Source: Phanerochaete sordida
Taxonomy: Eukaryota; Basidiomycota; Agaricomycetes; Polyporales; Phanerochaetaceae
Length of the DNA stretch: 64,000 bases
Direction of reading: 5' to 3'
NCBI GenBank assembly: GCA_019973155.2
Contig: BPQB01000003.1
Coordinates: 186,001 to 250,000, forward strand
Shown here in pieces: positions 1 through 13,037 of this stretch. The translations under genes were made by a program, and so were the position numbers. The notes beneath the pieces were generated by a model, which was not told where the DNA came from, did no database searches, and was given only the letters and a program-made list of their open reading frames with translations. How positions within the stretch are numbered: the stretch's first letter is position 1; every line of letters begins with the position of its first letter.

Positions 1-405
1 ACGCGCTGTCCACAGGCATGCATCGTGAAAGCAAGGATTACGGGTCGACCAGCGGATGACGGATGCTTGGGGAGATTTGAAGAAACATGAAAACAACCGC
101 GAGAACAGGGGGACGAGAGAAGCAGAAGTCGATATTCATAAGCAAGTCAGGACAAACGGTGGGGGAAGTAGGCAGTTGGAGGTAAGGAAGGCCGAACGAC
201 CGTCCGTCAGCAGGGGGTACAGGTCGAGCACCCGCGACAGAACGGCGGTCCGTGGTATACAGAGCAGGTATCCTCTCGAACATCAAATGCTGGCCTCGTT
301 TCTAGCAGCACGTCCGTACAAAACACCCAAAGCGGCGGTAGCATGCGCCCTGGGGTCACTTCCTGAGTGCGGGGCGGCATCTACCACCAAATGGTCTTCC
401 TGGGC
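1..405. other. Noncoding left edge / 3' flank
   Basis: No gene could be supported here. Open frames on both strands are short and unlike known proteins. The stretch lies downstream of the Ser-rich membrane protein gene that reads leftward and probably holds its 3' UTR. Confidence 0.4.
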
Positions 406-1570
406 TTAGTACGGGCGGTTGTAGGTCGCGCCGTAGCCGGCGTTGCTGGGTCCGCGCCCGAGCTCGGTCATCTGGGGGCCCGGCGACGGGCCGCGCGCCA
501 GGTCGGCGTAGCCACCAACGGGCGCAAGCTGCGCGGGACCCGCGGTGAAGTCGTGCTCGGGGAGGGGCTGCAGCGCAGGCTGGCCGTGTTGCGCGCCATA
601 GCCCGCGCCGTACCCGCTGCTGCCGTGGCCGTAGCTCTCCTCGCTGTGGCCGGAAGAGTGGAAGGAGCCGTGCGACGCGGTGGAGACGTTGCGGCGGAGG
701 CCGGGGATGCCGTCGTCCTGGGCACCCGCACCGGGCTGCCAGTCGATCGGGGCCATGCGGTCGTCGAACCGCGACGAGGGCTTGAACTTCCACTTGCGGA
801 TGATCGTCCAGCCGATGGCGACAGCACCGACGCACGACGCGATGACGATCAAGACGGTGAGACCGGCCTTGGAAGAAGAGTCCGACGCGCCGGACACGGT
901 CTGAGCGGACCCAGTGTCGGTGGCACCAGCGAGGGCGGACGTCACGGTGTGGGTGACGCGGCCTTGCGACTGCGTCGCGCCGGCATCAGCGTTGTCAGCG
1001 TTGTCGTTCGCCGTATCAGTCGGTTGAGGGGTATCGGGGGTATCTGTCGGCTGGGAAGCAGCGCTAGACGCGGACGACGACGTGCTGGATGCGGACGTCG
1101 AGGACGACTGCGCAGACGAGGACGCGGACGAGCTGCTCGCTGACGAGGACGACGACGCAGAGGAGGCACTCTGTGTGCGTGTGTTTAATACCGCTTATCG
1201 CCGCTATAATTAGACTGCCACCTACCGAAGACGCGGAGGACGACGCGCTGCTCGCGGCACTCGACGCAGAGGACGCAGCCGAGCTCGCGCTCGAGGCGGC
1301 AGAGGATGCAGCAGTGCTCGTCGCGCTGCCGGCGGCAGGGGTCGAGGTGGGGTCGCTGAAGGTGGGCGGGTCGCCCGCAGCACCGTTCGTGCCAGGATCC
1401 AGGATATCACCCAGGCCGGGGGCACGTTTCTTGATCATACGGTTGAGGGCGACATGGTCGCGTCCAACGACGTGGGCAGAGTCGGCCTGCGCGACTGTGG
1501 CAATAGCCAAAACGAGGGCGAGGTAGCAAAAGAGTGTGAGGGAGACCTTGCGAGGCTTCGAGACGAGCAT
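406..1570 (-). CDS. Ser-rich single-pass membrane protein
   Basis: Exons 1570-1226 and 1170-406 (one GTAGGT...CAG intron, phase 0) give about 369 residues. The protein starts with a clear signal peptide (about residues 1-27, hydrophobic core after KPRK). A long Ser/Ala/Thr-rich ectodomain follows, then one membrane helix near residues 217-237 ending in a basic WKF stretch, and a Gly/Tyr/His-rich cytosolic tail. This is the layout of fungal cell-surface sensors of the Mid2/Wsc kind, but no WSC Cys domain is present. The role in wall sensing is therefore only an inference. The start was chosen because it begins directly at the signal peptide; upstream in-frame Met codons would put 48 hydrophilic residues before it. 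Confidence 0.75.
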
Positions 1571-2265
1571 GATGATGTTGTACGTGAAGTCGAAGGTCTC
1601 TGCCGGCGTCGGGGGCAGTGTCAGCAAAGTCGGGGACGCTTTCGACGAGAAGGTGGGCCAGCCAGATGGAAGAGCGGAAGAAAAGAAAGGGACAGTAATG
1701 TGGGGACGGGACAAGGACTCACGAGAGGAGTGATAGAGTTAGTTAGAGCGCGACCTGCTGCGTGTCTGGCGTTTTTGCTGCGAAGCCGTGGGGACAAAAG
1801 GAGGGCGGACAAAAACGAGCGGACAGCCTTGGCTGCAGGGCGTGGGTGGTGGGACGAGCGGGGAGCGGAGAGAAGAAGAGCAGTTGGACTCGAGAAACCA
1901 AGGCAACAACAGCCCGCCCGTAGCCATCAGCCCGCTCCCCCGTCAGCCGCAGGCGCCCATGCTTTGTCCCTCCCAACAGCCCAGGCACCCACAAGCACCC
2001 TTCGTATGCACGCACCCCATCGCCCCATGCGCTGGTATAGATTGTGGTGGGTATGTATTACGCGGTTGCACCCTCCATACAGTACTTTGAAGCGTACCTA
2101 CCCGCACAGCGAGACCAAACGAAAGAAAAGGTGCTAGTAATACTGACATCGAGCTGAGTCGTCAGAGGTCCATCAAACAGTAAGGAAGAGATCTCATGAA
2201 AATAAAAGAATCATTGTTCGATGAACCCAGGATCCATCTGTCTGTCTGTCCGAGATGCTGTCCGT
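1571..2265. other. Intergenic, promoter of Ser-rich protein
   Basis: About 700 bases between the Ser-rich gene start and the 3' end of the heparinase-like gene. It should contain the promoter and 5' UTR of the former. I see no coding exon with protein-like composition and no clear TATA element. Confidence 0.4.
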
Positions 2266-4794
2266 TTAGTTGTGGCTCGTCAGCGACCACTGGCCCAAAG
2301 CGACGGACGGCGGCGTCACAAAGTCGCTCGACGACATGCCGCTCCACTGCGGGTTGAAGAGGACTTGCAGAGTGTACTGGCCCGGGTCGAGGCTGATGGT
2401 GAGGACCGAAACGCCAGGGTTGGGGGAGTCGACCGCGTTCGCAGGGAGAGGGGGGTCATCCGAGAAGCGGACGGGGTCCATCTTCACGAACGTCGCTCCG
2501 CTGCTCGGGCTAAGGATCGTCACTTGCATTGTCTTGTCATCGATCGTCAGCGTTGCCGTGGTGCCGGCAGAGTCGACGCTGATGGTAGCGTTGGTGTGCA
2601 TACGCCACATGATGGGCTGCGACGCGTTAATCTCGTCCTGGAGCAGCACTTGACGCCTCTGGTTCAGAGTACGGATACCGCGCTGGAATGAAGTGCTGCA
2701 GACTGTTGTCAGACATGTTGAAATGATATTTCATCCATGACCACTTACGTGTCGTTGTAGCCGCTGGTAAGGTCAGCGACCCAGAACGCAGTGGACTTGT
2801 CGGGAACCTGGTAGACGGTGCTTGAGCCCTGAACTTCGCCGGTCGTGCCAGAGTTCAAAATCTTCGGCTGCGCGTTGACATTCTGGTTCTGCTTGTTGAC
2901 CAGGATCGTGTTTTGACCCTCGGTACGCTTGCGATAGTAGAGCCACCGAACCGCGTCCTGTGCATCGCTGGTGAAGTAGTCGGGGGAGTTGTAGTCGCCG
3001 GAGCCGAGTTCACCGGCCCAGCGTGTGCCGAGAGCGTCAATGACGAAGTCACCGAGGTCGAGATCGTTGTGCGTCTGGTGGTTCTGGAGCTGACCAGCCT
3101 TGATAGCTACGTAGAGGGCATCTTCATCGGTCCACGAGCTGCGGAAAGACGCCCATTGGTCGAGACCGTCGTTGAAGAAGTGGTCGAGGGGCATGTTATC
3201 CCAGAAGGCGCCGGACACGGTGGGGTTGTACCAGAACATGGACCAGGGCTCGGGAGCATCGTGTTGATCGCGCTGGAACAGGACGTACTCGGGGTGCTGG
3301 TAGTGGTCGCCGTACAGCATCATGCTGTTAGCGGTAGCGGTGTACTTGTTCGGGCCGTGGTCACCGTAGTTGAAGAGCGAGCCGAAGCCGGAGACATACA
3401 TATGGTACTGTCCGGTGAGGTTGAAGGTCGGGTTCGTGGTGAGAAGTCCGAAGTCCGAGCCGGCAGCGGTCATGAGGGAGGACGCCATCTCAGCGTGGCC
3501 GGTGGTACCGAAGTACCAGTAGTTCGCGGTCTCGGCCCAAGTACCATCGCTGGAGACGGCCAACGCGCAGCCGGTCAACGCGTTTGGAATAGAGTAACCA
3601 AGAATCTGCTCGGCGGTACCAGTGGTGTCGTCTCCCAGGATAGCGAGAGCACCCATGGTCATGCCGTTGTTGCAGACACAGTTCCAGTTACCCGTAATCT
3701 TGTTCGCCCACCAGCCGGTAAAGTCGCCGCTGACGGAGTTCTGGTACGCATGGATACCCTGGCTGAGACCGTAGGTGATCATGTTCGTCATGATGAACGA
3801 CTTCTGATCCGCAGTGAGAACGTCGTTGAGCCAGTCGTAGGCGATACCGAACGCTGCAGTCATCTCCGCGGTATCGAGGAAGTGGCTCGGGTTCCATTTG
3901 GTAGAGTTGTTGGGTCCGAAGTCATCGCCGGCGGCGTGCTGTGTAGCGCTGTGAGAAATGATTGTTTCGGGCGGAGAGCTTACAACAACCCACCTGCAGT
4001 TCAGCCCAAGTGCGGTCGACCCACTTGGTGTCGTTGGTCATCCGGTAGACATAGGACCAAGCTTTTACCCGCTCCTTAACGTAGCGACAGTTATCAAGGA
4101 TACCGGAAGAGCCGTCCATGAAGTATTCGACGGGAGGGAGGGAGTAGTACTCCGTCGCGTTGCCGAAAATCGTGTCGTTCCATTGCTTGAGGTAAGGGTC
4201 GTTCGCGATGAGGTTGGGAAGGACCTGCCACTTGTACGACGGAGCGATAAGACGCGGGCGGTCCGGGCGGACACTGGTCGGCGCTGGGCTTGAGGGCTGG
4301 AAGGGGTCGTCCGGCCATGAAAGCGCGTTATCGGACGTTGGGTGGAAAGTAGGAGTGGTGAAAGCGGCAGTATTTGTCTGACAGACATGAGACACGTTAA
4401 TACAGCCGCTCGGCAGATGTCCGTCTCGGGGAGAGCTCACCGTAGAGGGGTAGAGGGGAAGGAGGTACTGGCTATCCGTGCCCGTCGCGAACACGCCGAT
4501 GGCATTCTTCACCGAGGCAGCAGAGCTGGCTGCCGCGGCCTGGTCACCTGACGAACCTCCGGCTGCCGCGCCGCCTGCCACGCTCGAACTCGAGCTATGG
4601 TGCCGGCTTCCGACAACACCACCCACGACGGCGGCCACAATGACACAGATGGCTACCGGTATGCCTATCTTGAGCCATAGGCTGGTCTTCTTCTTGAGAG
4701 GCATGGGGGTGATGTATCCAGACGATTCGTTGTAGTAAGGGTCACCAGAGCCGTAGGGTGAGTTCGCGTTAGCGTTGTGGTAGTTCGGGGCCAT
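2266..4794 (-). CDS. Membrane-anchored heparinase II/III-like protein
   Basis: Exons 4794-4441, 4377-3994, 3938-2749 and 2695-2266 join in phase to 785 residues. The N-terminus is a type II anchor: a Tyr/Asn-rich cytosolic tail, a KKK stop, and a hydrophobic helix at about residues 39-62, followed by a Ser/Gly/Ala linker. The lumenal or extracellular part matches the alginate-lyase/heparinase II-III fold: an alpha-toroid with aromatic-rich helices, then a THNDLDLGDF segment near residue 536 that corresponds to the conserved His/Asp region of the family's beta-sandwich. Family members cleave uronate-containing polysaccharides, but the fungal substrate is unknown. The first intron is 63 bases and in frame, so unspliced mRNA would still be readable there. 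Potential N-glycosylation sites (NNS, NDT, NAT) fit an external location. Confidence 0.82.
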
Positions 4795-5222
4795 AGCACT
4801 GCTGTGCCCCTACAGATTAAAAAGAGTGGAAGGATTGACGCGCAGATGACTGCAGGGGAAGAACGGCCGGTGGTGGGGGGGAAGAGGAAATGTCGGAGAC
4901 CCTTCGAGGTGAGGGAGAGATGGAAACCAACAGAAGCGCCCACCCCGCGGTTTTGTAGTCGCCCTCGGTCTATTCTTGGTCTCCTCGGCATCCCTCCGCC
5001 TTTTGATTACAGTATTTCCCCTCAACGAAATCGCTAAAATCTCACAACGGTCTGCTGCGCTCAACGGATCGAAATTAACGCGTGTATCCATCCAACTCTA
5101 CAGTACAGGCCAAGTCCTCGAGGAGTAAAACATGAAGGCGAACGGTCCCGGGTGGGAACCTCCGCGACATTTAAGGGCAGACGGCATGATGTCCCCGACC
5201 TTCGAGGCTAGCTTCTGGCCTT
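4795..5222. other. Intergenic, promoter of heparinase-like gene
   Basis: Lies between the start of the heparinase-like gene and the 3' end of the thiolase gene, both on the minus strand. No additional exon is supported. It probably contains the heparinase-like promoter and the thiolase 3' UTR. Confidence 0.4.
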
Positions 5223-6745
<1,523 letters not shown>

Positions 6746-7211
6746 GACTAGTTAGAGGTTTGGCGTGCTCGTGAAGCAACAGAAGGGGGGCAGTGGATTA
6801 GAACGCGAGAAGTGTGAACCTAGGGAGTACGAAGTTCAGCACGTTATATGCCAGCCAACAGCCCGAGAAACGAGGCTGGAAGCCGAGTGCCGGTAAACAT
6901 GACGTACTGTTTCTTACTCCTCCGATAGTCTCTTCGCTCAAGCGTTCTCTGTAGTGGGCTGCAGGGAGATGGTCGCTGCAGTCTGAGCTCGTGCTGCGCC
7001 TGTGATTTCAGCCTCGGCTTTTACATCTTCAAGCCGGAAGGAACTCGAGTCTCGGTGTGGGACAGCTGACACGGTCTCCGAACATATGGATATTCAGCGG
7101 GAACGTGGAGAATGTGTAGCAGACTGTGTATGCATTTGCGCGCGGTAGGGAATGGTGGTTCTCAGGTGGAGGACGAGAGCGCGAGTAGCGATCGTCATTT
7201 CTACCACCATC
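6746..7211. promoter_or_regulatory. Divergent promoter, thiolase/TatD
   Basis: 466 bases between the divergent start codons of the thiolase and TatD genes. It contains no supported exon and must hold both promoters. No oleate-response-like element was identified with confidence. Confidence 0.5.
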
Positions 7212-8662
7212 ATGTCCGCGGCCGCCACCTCCGTGGCTCAAGTAGCCAAGGCACCCAGATTCATAGGTGGGAGTTGTCAGAGTTGTGGGTGAGAACTAGC
7301 TGACACTCCAATAGATATAGCTGGTATGCTGGAACGCTGCCGGTCGACCAAGTAGACGGATTGAGATTGTGTGAACAGTCAACCTCACGGACGCGGTATT
7401 CAGAGGGTATCACCATGGAAAGAAAAAACACGAGGGTACGTTATGCTGTAAGACAACGGTACGCTTACGCTAACGACGCCAATGCTGAGGTAGATGACTT
7501 CGAGGCAATGCTGGAACGCTCCCGCGCAGCGGGTGTGAAGTCGATGATCATCACTGGAGGCAGCTTGCATGAATCCAAAAAGGCTTTAGAGCTCGCGCGG
7601 GCTCATGACCTGTATGCTACTGTGGGCTGTCACCCGACACGATCTGCAGAGTTCGAGAAGCACTCGGACGGCCCCGACGGATATCTGAAGGAGTTGGATA
7701 GTCTGGTTGAAGGGAACTTGAAGGGCAAGGGCCGTGTGGTCTGTGTCGGGGAATGTGGTCTCGGTGTGTCCTCTTCCCAACTATTAGATAGTAGTATATA
7801 CTCACAGATGCATGCGCAGACTACGACAGGACTCACTTCGCCACGCCAGAGATACAGCAGAAGTATTTCCGTGCGTACTCGTAGCATGTCTTTAGGAATA
7901 CAGTCATACTGAGGTGCTATTGCAGGTCTGCAACTCTCGCTCGCCAAGCGATGGCACCTACCACTCTTCCTCCATTCCCGGGCAGCCCACGTAGACTTCG
8001 TCAAGATCCTTCGCGAGGAAGGCTTTGGCGAGGATGGCGGCCGGGCGGTTGGCGCAAACAGCGGAGTCGTCCACAGTTTCACCGGGACGATTGAGGAGGC
8101 TGCGGAACTGGTGCGATCTGTTGTGCTGCTTCTCCTCCTGCACCTACTAAATTGCTTCATCCCGCCCAGATCAACATGGGTTTCTTCATTGGGTGCGTAG
8201 TCTCGTGAACGTGCATCTTGCCGACCCGCAGCTGACCTTAATTACCAGTCTGAACGGATGTTCGCTCAAGACCGAAGCAAACCTCGCCACTGCGAAATCA
8301 ATCCCTGTCGATAAGCTAATGCTCGAGACTGGTATGCTTTACCTTGTCACTCGCGTTGAGATCGCGCTCAATATTTTCCTCAAGATGCACCGTGGTGCTC
8401 GATGACGAGTACACAAGCGTCGCGAAAGCATCTAAAATCTCTTCCGCCGTCCCTGAGCTCGCTGTACTTCCCACAAGCTACGAAGCCTGAGGCTTTCGTC
8501 CATGGCAAGCCGGTCAAGGGCCGCAACGAGCCGTCAGCTACTGGAGGCGTTGCATGGGTAGTCAGTCAGCTGCACGGGATCTCTTTGGAGTCTTTGGCAG
8601 ACCAGGTTTGGAAGAACACGGTCGAGCTGTTTAGCCTTCATGAGCTTCAGGATTCGAGTTAG
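7212..8662 (+). CDS. TatD-family metal-dependent DNase (TATDN1-like)
   Basis: Nine exons (7212-7266, 7315-7323, 7379-7435, 7494-7763, 7820-7870, 7926-8110, 8170-8192, 8249-8331, 8385-8662) give 336 residues. TatD proteins are TIM-barrel, Mg-dependent 3'-5' exonucleases linked to DNA repair and apoptotic DNA breakdown. Visible family motifs in order: FIDIAVNLTD at the N-terminus (eukaryotic form of the first metal motif), VGECGLDYDR (metal-binding Glu), [14 protein letters not shown] and ETDAPWC near the C-terminus. The second exon is only nine bases. It encodes the end of the first motif, and its splice sites are the only ones that keep FID in frame with NLTD. The start gives a short Ala-rich leader before the barrel. 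Confidence 0.9.
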
Positions 8663-8994
8663 GCTTAATCAATCCTCTGCATCCCGTGTGGCGATGCACG
8701 AGTAAACTCTTTGAAGTTCAGTGACGCACTCGACTGTGGAGGTATCCATCGGCCCGTACTCGGGCCCCGGTATCTTCGTGGCGTCATACCACTACAAGCA
8801 AACACTCCTTGTCCGGAACCAGGCGGTAAATGTACAATAAGCCTGGTACAGTCATACCGATCTCAGGCAGTGCTTGTAGGCTGTTGCCAGTAGACTGTAT
8901 TCGCATTTCTGACGAGGCTGTGCAGGAGCCAACAAGCTCAAATACTCGGGGCGACCGCAGCTGTCCCCTCACCTTCCTCCTTTCCACCACAACT
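8663..8994. other. Intergenic, promoter of SPRY gene
   Basis: 332 bases between the TatD stop and the SPRY gene start, both on the plus strand. Open reading continues upstream of the SPRY start, but the composition is not protein-like. No other feature seen. Confidence 0.35.
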
Positions 8995-9959
8995 ATGTCC
9001 TGGCTCAGGTCACGCACACAGCAGCCACGACAGCAATATTTACCTCCTCCTGACGCACCCCCAGGGTGGACGCCAGCTGCGGAGGCGTCACACGCATGGG
9101 GGCTCTACAGTGACGTACCGACCGACGAATTCGAGGCTGCAGAAGAGTTTTGCAGGCGACACCGCATTGAAGCCCCGAAGCTGCTCTCTTCTGCTATGGT
9201 GGAGCGCATCACGACGGATGGATGCAAAGCATGGGCCATGGAGCAGCCAACCTCCAGGCGATTTTCCGGGTCTGTTGCCGCCGGAGGTGGTGAGAAGGGC
9301 AGCGGCGTAACGAGGGTGGTGACGAACAAGGACTGTGGAGATGTGTGCCTTACGAGCAATCTGCCGCTGCTCGCAGGCCTCTATGACGTCCAGGGGAAGA
9401 CAGGTGTGTATTACGAGGTCCAAATCCAGAAGATGGATGGTATAATCGCGATGGGTAAAGCCGTCTTCAGTAATTCACAGCATATCGGCCTAATATATGT
9501 GTTGTAGGCACTGCATGCAAGCCATATCCAGACTGGAGATTCCCTGGATGGAACCGCGGCTCCGCAGGCCTACATCTTGACGACATGCGCAAGTTCTTCG
9601 AGGACCCCAATGGCGGAATGGACTACACACCCATGTTGCAGCGAATCTCACCTGAAGACACGATTGGTTGCGGCTACGACTTTGCCTCATGCGGTATTTT
9701 CTTCACCTACAACGGCCTACGGCTACCGGACGCGTTTGGAGGCGTGTACGTCCCGCGAATCCAATACGACGTATATGCTGCCATCGGAGTGGAGGGCGCT
9801 TGCGAATTCGAGATCAATTTCGGTGGAGATGTGTTCAAGTGGAAGGAGGGCAATGAATGGGGCTGGCGAGTGGAGGGGCATGTTGGAAGATTGTCAGGCC
9901 AAGGGTCATCGCGCAGCATCGACGAGTTGCCAACCTACGAAGAGTCTCGTAGAAGATAA
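8995..9959 (+). CDS. SPRY-domain protein
   Basis: Exons 8995-9454 and 9508-9959 give 303 residues. After a Pro-rich N-terminus (PPPDAPPGW), a SPRY/B30.2-type beta-sandwich spans most of the protein: YYEVQI, IAMGTACKPYPDWRFPGW across the splice junction, DTIGCGYDF, and IFFTYNG with the typical buried aromatics. SPRY domains bind partner proteins. In fungi, similar SPRY proteins (Ssh4/Ear1 type) act as Rsp5 ubiquitin-ligase adaptors in endosomal sorting. This one has no visible membrane helix, but a PTYEES segment near the C-terminus resembles a PY-type motif (PxY), so an adaptor role is possible but unproven. Confidence 0.85.
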
Positions 9960-10274
9960 GTGCATATTCCGTAGAATCGAATTTTCACACCAGTTCTTGT
10001 ACTTGTCCAAAGTAAAGGCCAGTCGCCGACCATGGACAAAGATTCATATTCAAGCTTCAAAGCTTCAAGGCCAGTGGCCATTAATTAATCGCACTTCTAA
10101 TGAATCACGTCGCGACGCGTCCGGACAGCTCACGTGACACACGCTTGGACCGGGAGCCCAATTTTCGTGACTTTTGTCTTCTCTCCTTCACTCTCACTGT
10201 GGCCTCTACCGCACAGAATAAACCATCGCTACTCTCGTCGCTTCTCCATATCGCTTAGTCTTCCTCTGTGCAGC
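9960..10274. other. Intergenic, promoter of MYND gene A
   Basis: 315 bases with no supported exon. The final 100 bases are pyrimidine-rich (CTCTCC, TTCACTCTC), as is usual just upstream of fungal start codons. Confidence 0.35.
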
Positions 10275-12740
10275 ATGCACAACCTGCCAGAGAACAACGC
10301 CCACAGTCCAGGTTCTAGTCGCGGAAGCAATCGCCATAGCCGGAAAGCCAATGTTAAGCCGCCGCAATCCCTCAAGTATGTCTTCGCAGACAGCTTCGCG
10401 GATGACTGGGTAGAATCTGCAGACCAGTTGTGCGGGCTACTGGAGCTACCAGGTGCGTAGACTCTGAATTCTGTATGGCAGTCAAGTTTACCAGCGGCAC
10501 CGTCAGATCTTACCACACGCAGTGGCCTCAGGAAGGTCCATGCAAATCTCTCCAATATACACCAGTCGCTAGAGCAGACGTTCAATTATGCGAAGAAGAT
10601 CAATAACTCTAGAGTCATGGGTGCCGTTATCACCATCTATACCAAGATGTGCATGGAAGATTCGGTCTTGCAGTCAAAAATACTTGACAAAGGTCAGCCT
10701 ACCGTTGAAATCCGCGAAGGTTGTAACGAAACCTTTGTATCTAGGCTTCTATGACCACCTGGCCACTCTTGTCCAAGACAACGACACGCGCCAGATCGCT
10801 CTCCGCGCTCTGAACTCAATTTCCTTCACTTCGGGGAAGCAGGTGCCCGCCGGCTTCCGTCGAGCAGCACCGATAGTGCTCAAAGAAGCACTCAAATATC
10901 TCGACGACCCTACTACACTTGCCACCTTGACTGGTATCTTCGCCCATGGCGCCTTCTATTCAGCGCGGTTTTCCGACCCTACATTCGATGTCGTCCAGCT
11001 CGTTCGTGCTCTACTCGACGCGCTAAAGGGCCCTCATGCCACCCCTTACATATTTGACCATGCGATGATGATCTTCACAGCAGCTTCGTATCAGACTTGG
11101 AAGCATTGCGGCCAGATAGCTTCCTTCATCACACTCCAAGCTGCGTTGCTGCACAGCAAAGACCTCGCACGGCGGTGCCAAGCTGTCCACATCCTTGAGC
11201 GAGTATGGCTGCCGGGGCGCTCTGATGCGGAAGACGGAAAAGAGCTCGTCATGAAGGACTCGGGGAGGAACTGCATCAGCACCACCTCGATTGTCAATGA
11301 CTTGAGGATCGAAGATCTCCCCGACGCACTCCGGACCGCCGCAGACAAGCATGGGCGCGACACGCTACTCATGAAGCAGCTGCAGCAGGGACAAGCTGCA
11401 TACACGTCCGTCTTTATGCGATACGATATCGAGACGGAGCTCCTCGCCGTGGGCCGGGAGCTTGCGCGCCTGGTCTACGACTTCCAGTACGCCCTCCCCG
11501 ATGTCCTTTGCGCGTGCTGCGGCGAAATCGCCCATTGCAACAACTGCCACGAGGGGCTACCATGGGTCAAACTCGTAGAGCGCTGCATGCAGGCCTTGCG
11601 CACACAGGACTCTCCATCAAACCAGGACCTCCTCTACGCCGACATGCTGGAGTGGAAGAGCTTGAGTCATCTGGATGCCGACGCTCAGTACGAGTTCTGC
11701 AAGTCCGCGCTAAAGAGGCACCCGCACTGCCCGCTGTTCTACTACCTTCCTTCACCAGGGAAGAACAAAATTGATGCAGAGGACCAGCTGCGTCTCGCGA
11801 AAAAGGGTCTCAAGTTTACCGACGCTCCGCTGTGGCTTCGCATCGCGCTGGCTGGGCTTGCGGTGGACGCTGCGTGGTCTTCCGCAATGAAACCGCTTGC
11901 GAGCGCTGCCAACGCAGTGCATCCTCAGGTCGCATACCCGTACCTGGTCTGTGTCCGCTCTGACGCGAAGTGGATCTTGGACGAGGGCCCACCGGACGGG
12001 CTGACAAGGAGTCAATATCTGAGCAGATACATCTGGGCGCACATCCTCCTTGAAGGCCCTGGCACCAGCTTCAAAGCACCAAGCATCCGCGTGAGTGTAT
12101 TTGAGATTAAATAAACTATCTGCGCTGATGTGATCCACCCAGCGAGCGATGAAGGAGCTGGAGATAAGCATCGAGTTCCTGCGCCTGTACGGCAACCAGG
12201 CAGAGGGTTTCAGCCGCGCCGCGGTGTGCTTCAAGCGCATCGCGGAGGTGCAACGCCAGGGGAGGGCGGAGTGGGCCGACTTGCTTGTTCGCTCGGACGA
12301 ATGGTACCTTGAGCAGCTAGCAGACCCGAAGAGCCGACAACACCAGGACGAGCACGCATTTCACGACTCGCTGCTCCAGTGGACTACCAAGTTCGAGGCC
12401 TTTAATATCCAAGATGCAAGTGCAGAGACAGAGACGACTGAGCCGCCAAAGCGTGCGTGTAACGGAATGGGCGGCACAGTCGATCTCTTGCCGTGTTCTT
12501 GGTGTTTGAGGCCGAGTGCGGCTTTGAAGAAGTGCGGCGGATGCGGCAAAGAGAAGTGAGTTACGCTGATCACGCTAGGCATGCTTCACTAACGTCACAT
12601 CTCTCAAATTCAGGTATTGTGACGCGGAGTGTCAAAAGCTGCACTGGAAGACGCATAGAGAACGTTGCCTGAAGGACAAGCGGCTGCTTCTTACGGCTGC
12701 TGGCAGCCTCCCGGAGTCGACCGCACAGACGACATCGTAG
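10275..12740 (+). CDS. MYND zinc-finger protein, tandem copy A
   Basis: Exons 10275-10452, 10507-10692, 10745-12090, 12143-12555 and 12614-12740 give 749 residues. The only recognised domain is a C-terminal MYND finger: CSWC, then CGGC, YCDAEC, and a final HWKTHRERC, covering the seven Cys and one His ligands. MYND fingers bind Pro-rich peptides. The 650 residues before it are alpha-helical and ARM/TPR-like, with a conserved YDHLATLV segment, and have no family name I can give. The gene immediately downstream is a paralog with the same exon phases and almost the same exon lengths, so the pair arose by tandem duplication. Large MYND expansions are known in Agaricomycetes; function is unknown. 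Confidence 0.85.
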
Positions 12741-13037
12741 TGCTCTCTATTCTTCACGACATACCTAGCATTACTTTAGACATACATAGGCATTTGGATA
12801 TGTCCTTCGATGAACCTTGTGCCGCAGGTACCGCACAAAGTACAGCACTCCGCTTCTCGTGATACTACGCGTCGCGTCGCGACTCATTAGCGCACGTGAT
12901 ACGAGCCATCCCAGCTGTCAAATTTATTCTCCTCGCTCTTTCTCGATCTACATCATCCCGTCCTCTCAGAGATTCAAGTAGTCTCGTCCGCTCCTTCTTT
13001 ATTATCCAAGACATCCTCCCTCCTGTCTCGCGTGGCT

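Noticed and set aside
2913..4079. 388-codon plus-strand open frame
   Set aside because: Antisense shadow of the heparinase-like exons; Val/Glu-rich and without recognisable domain.
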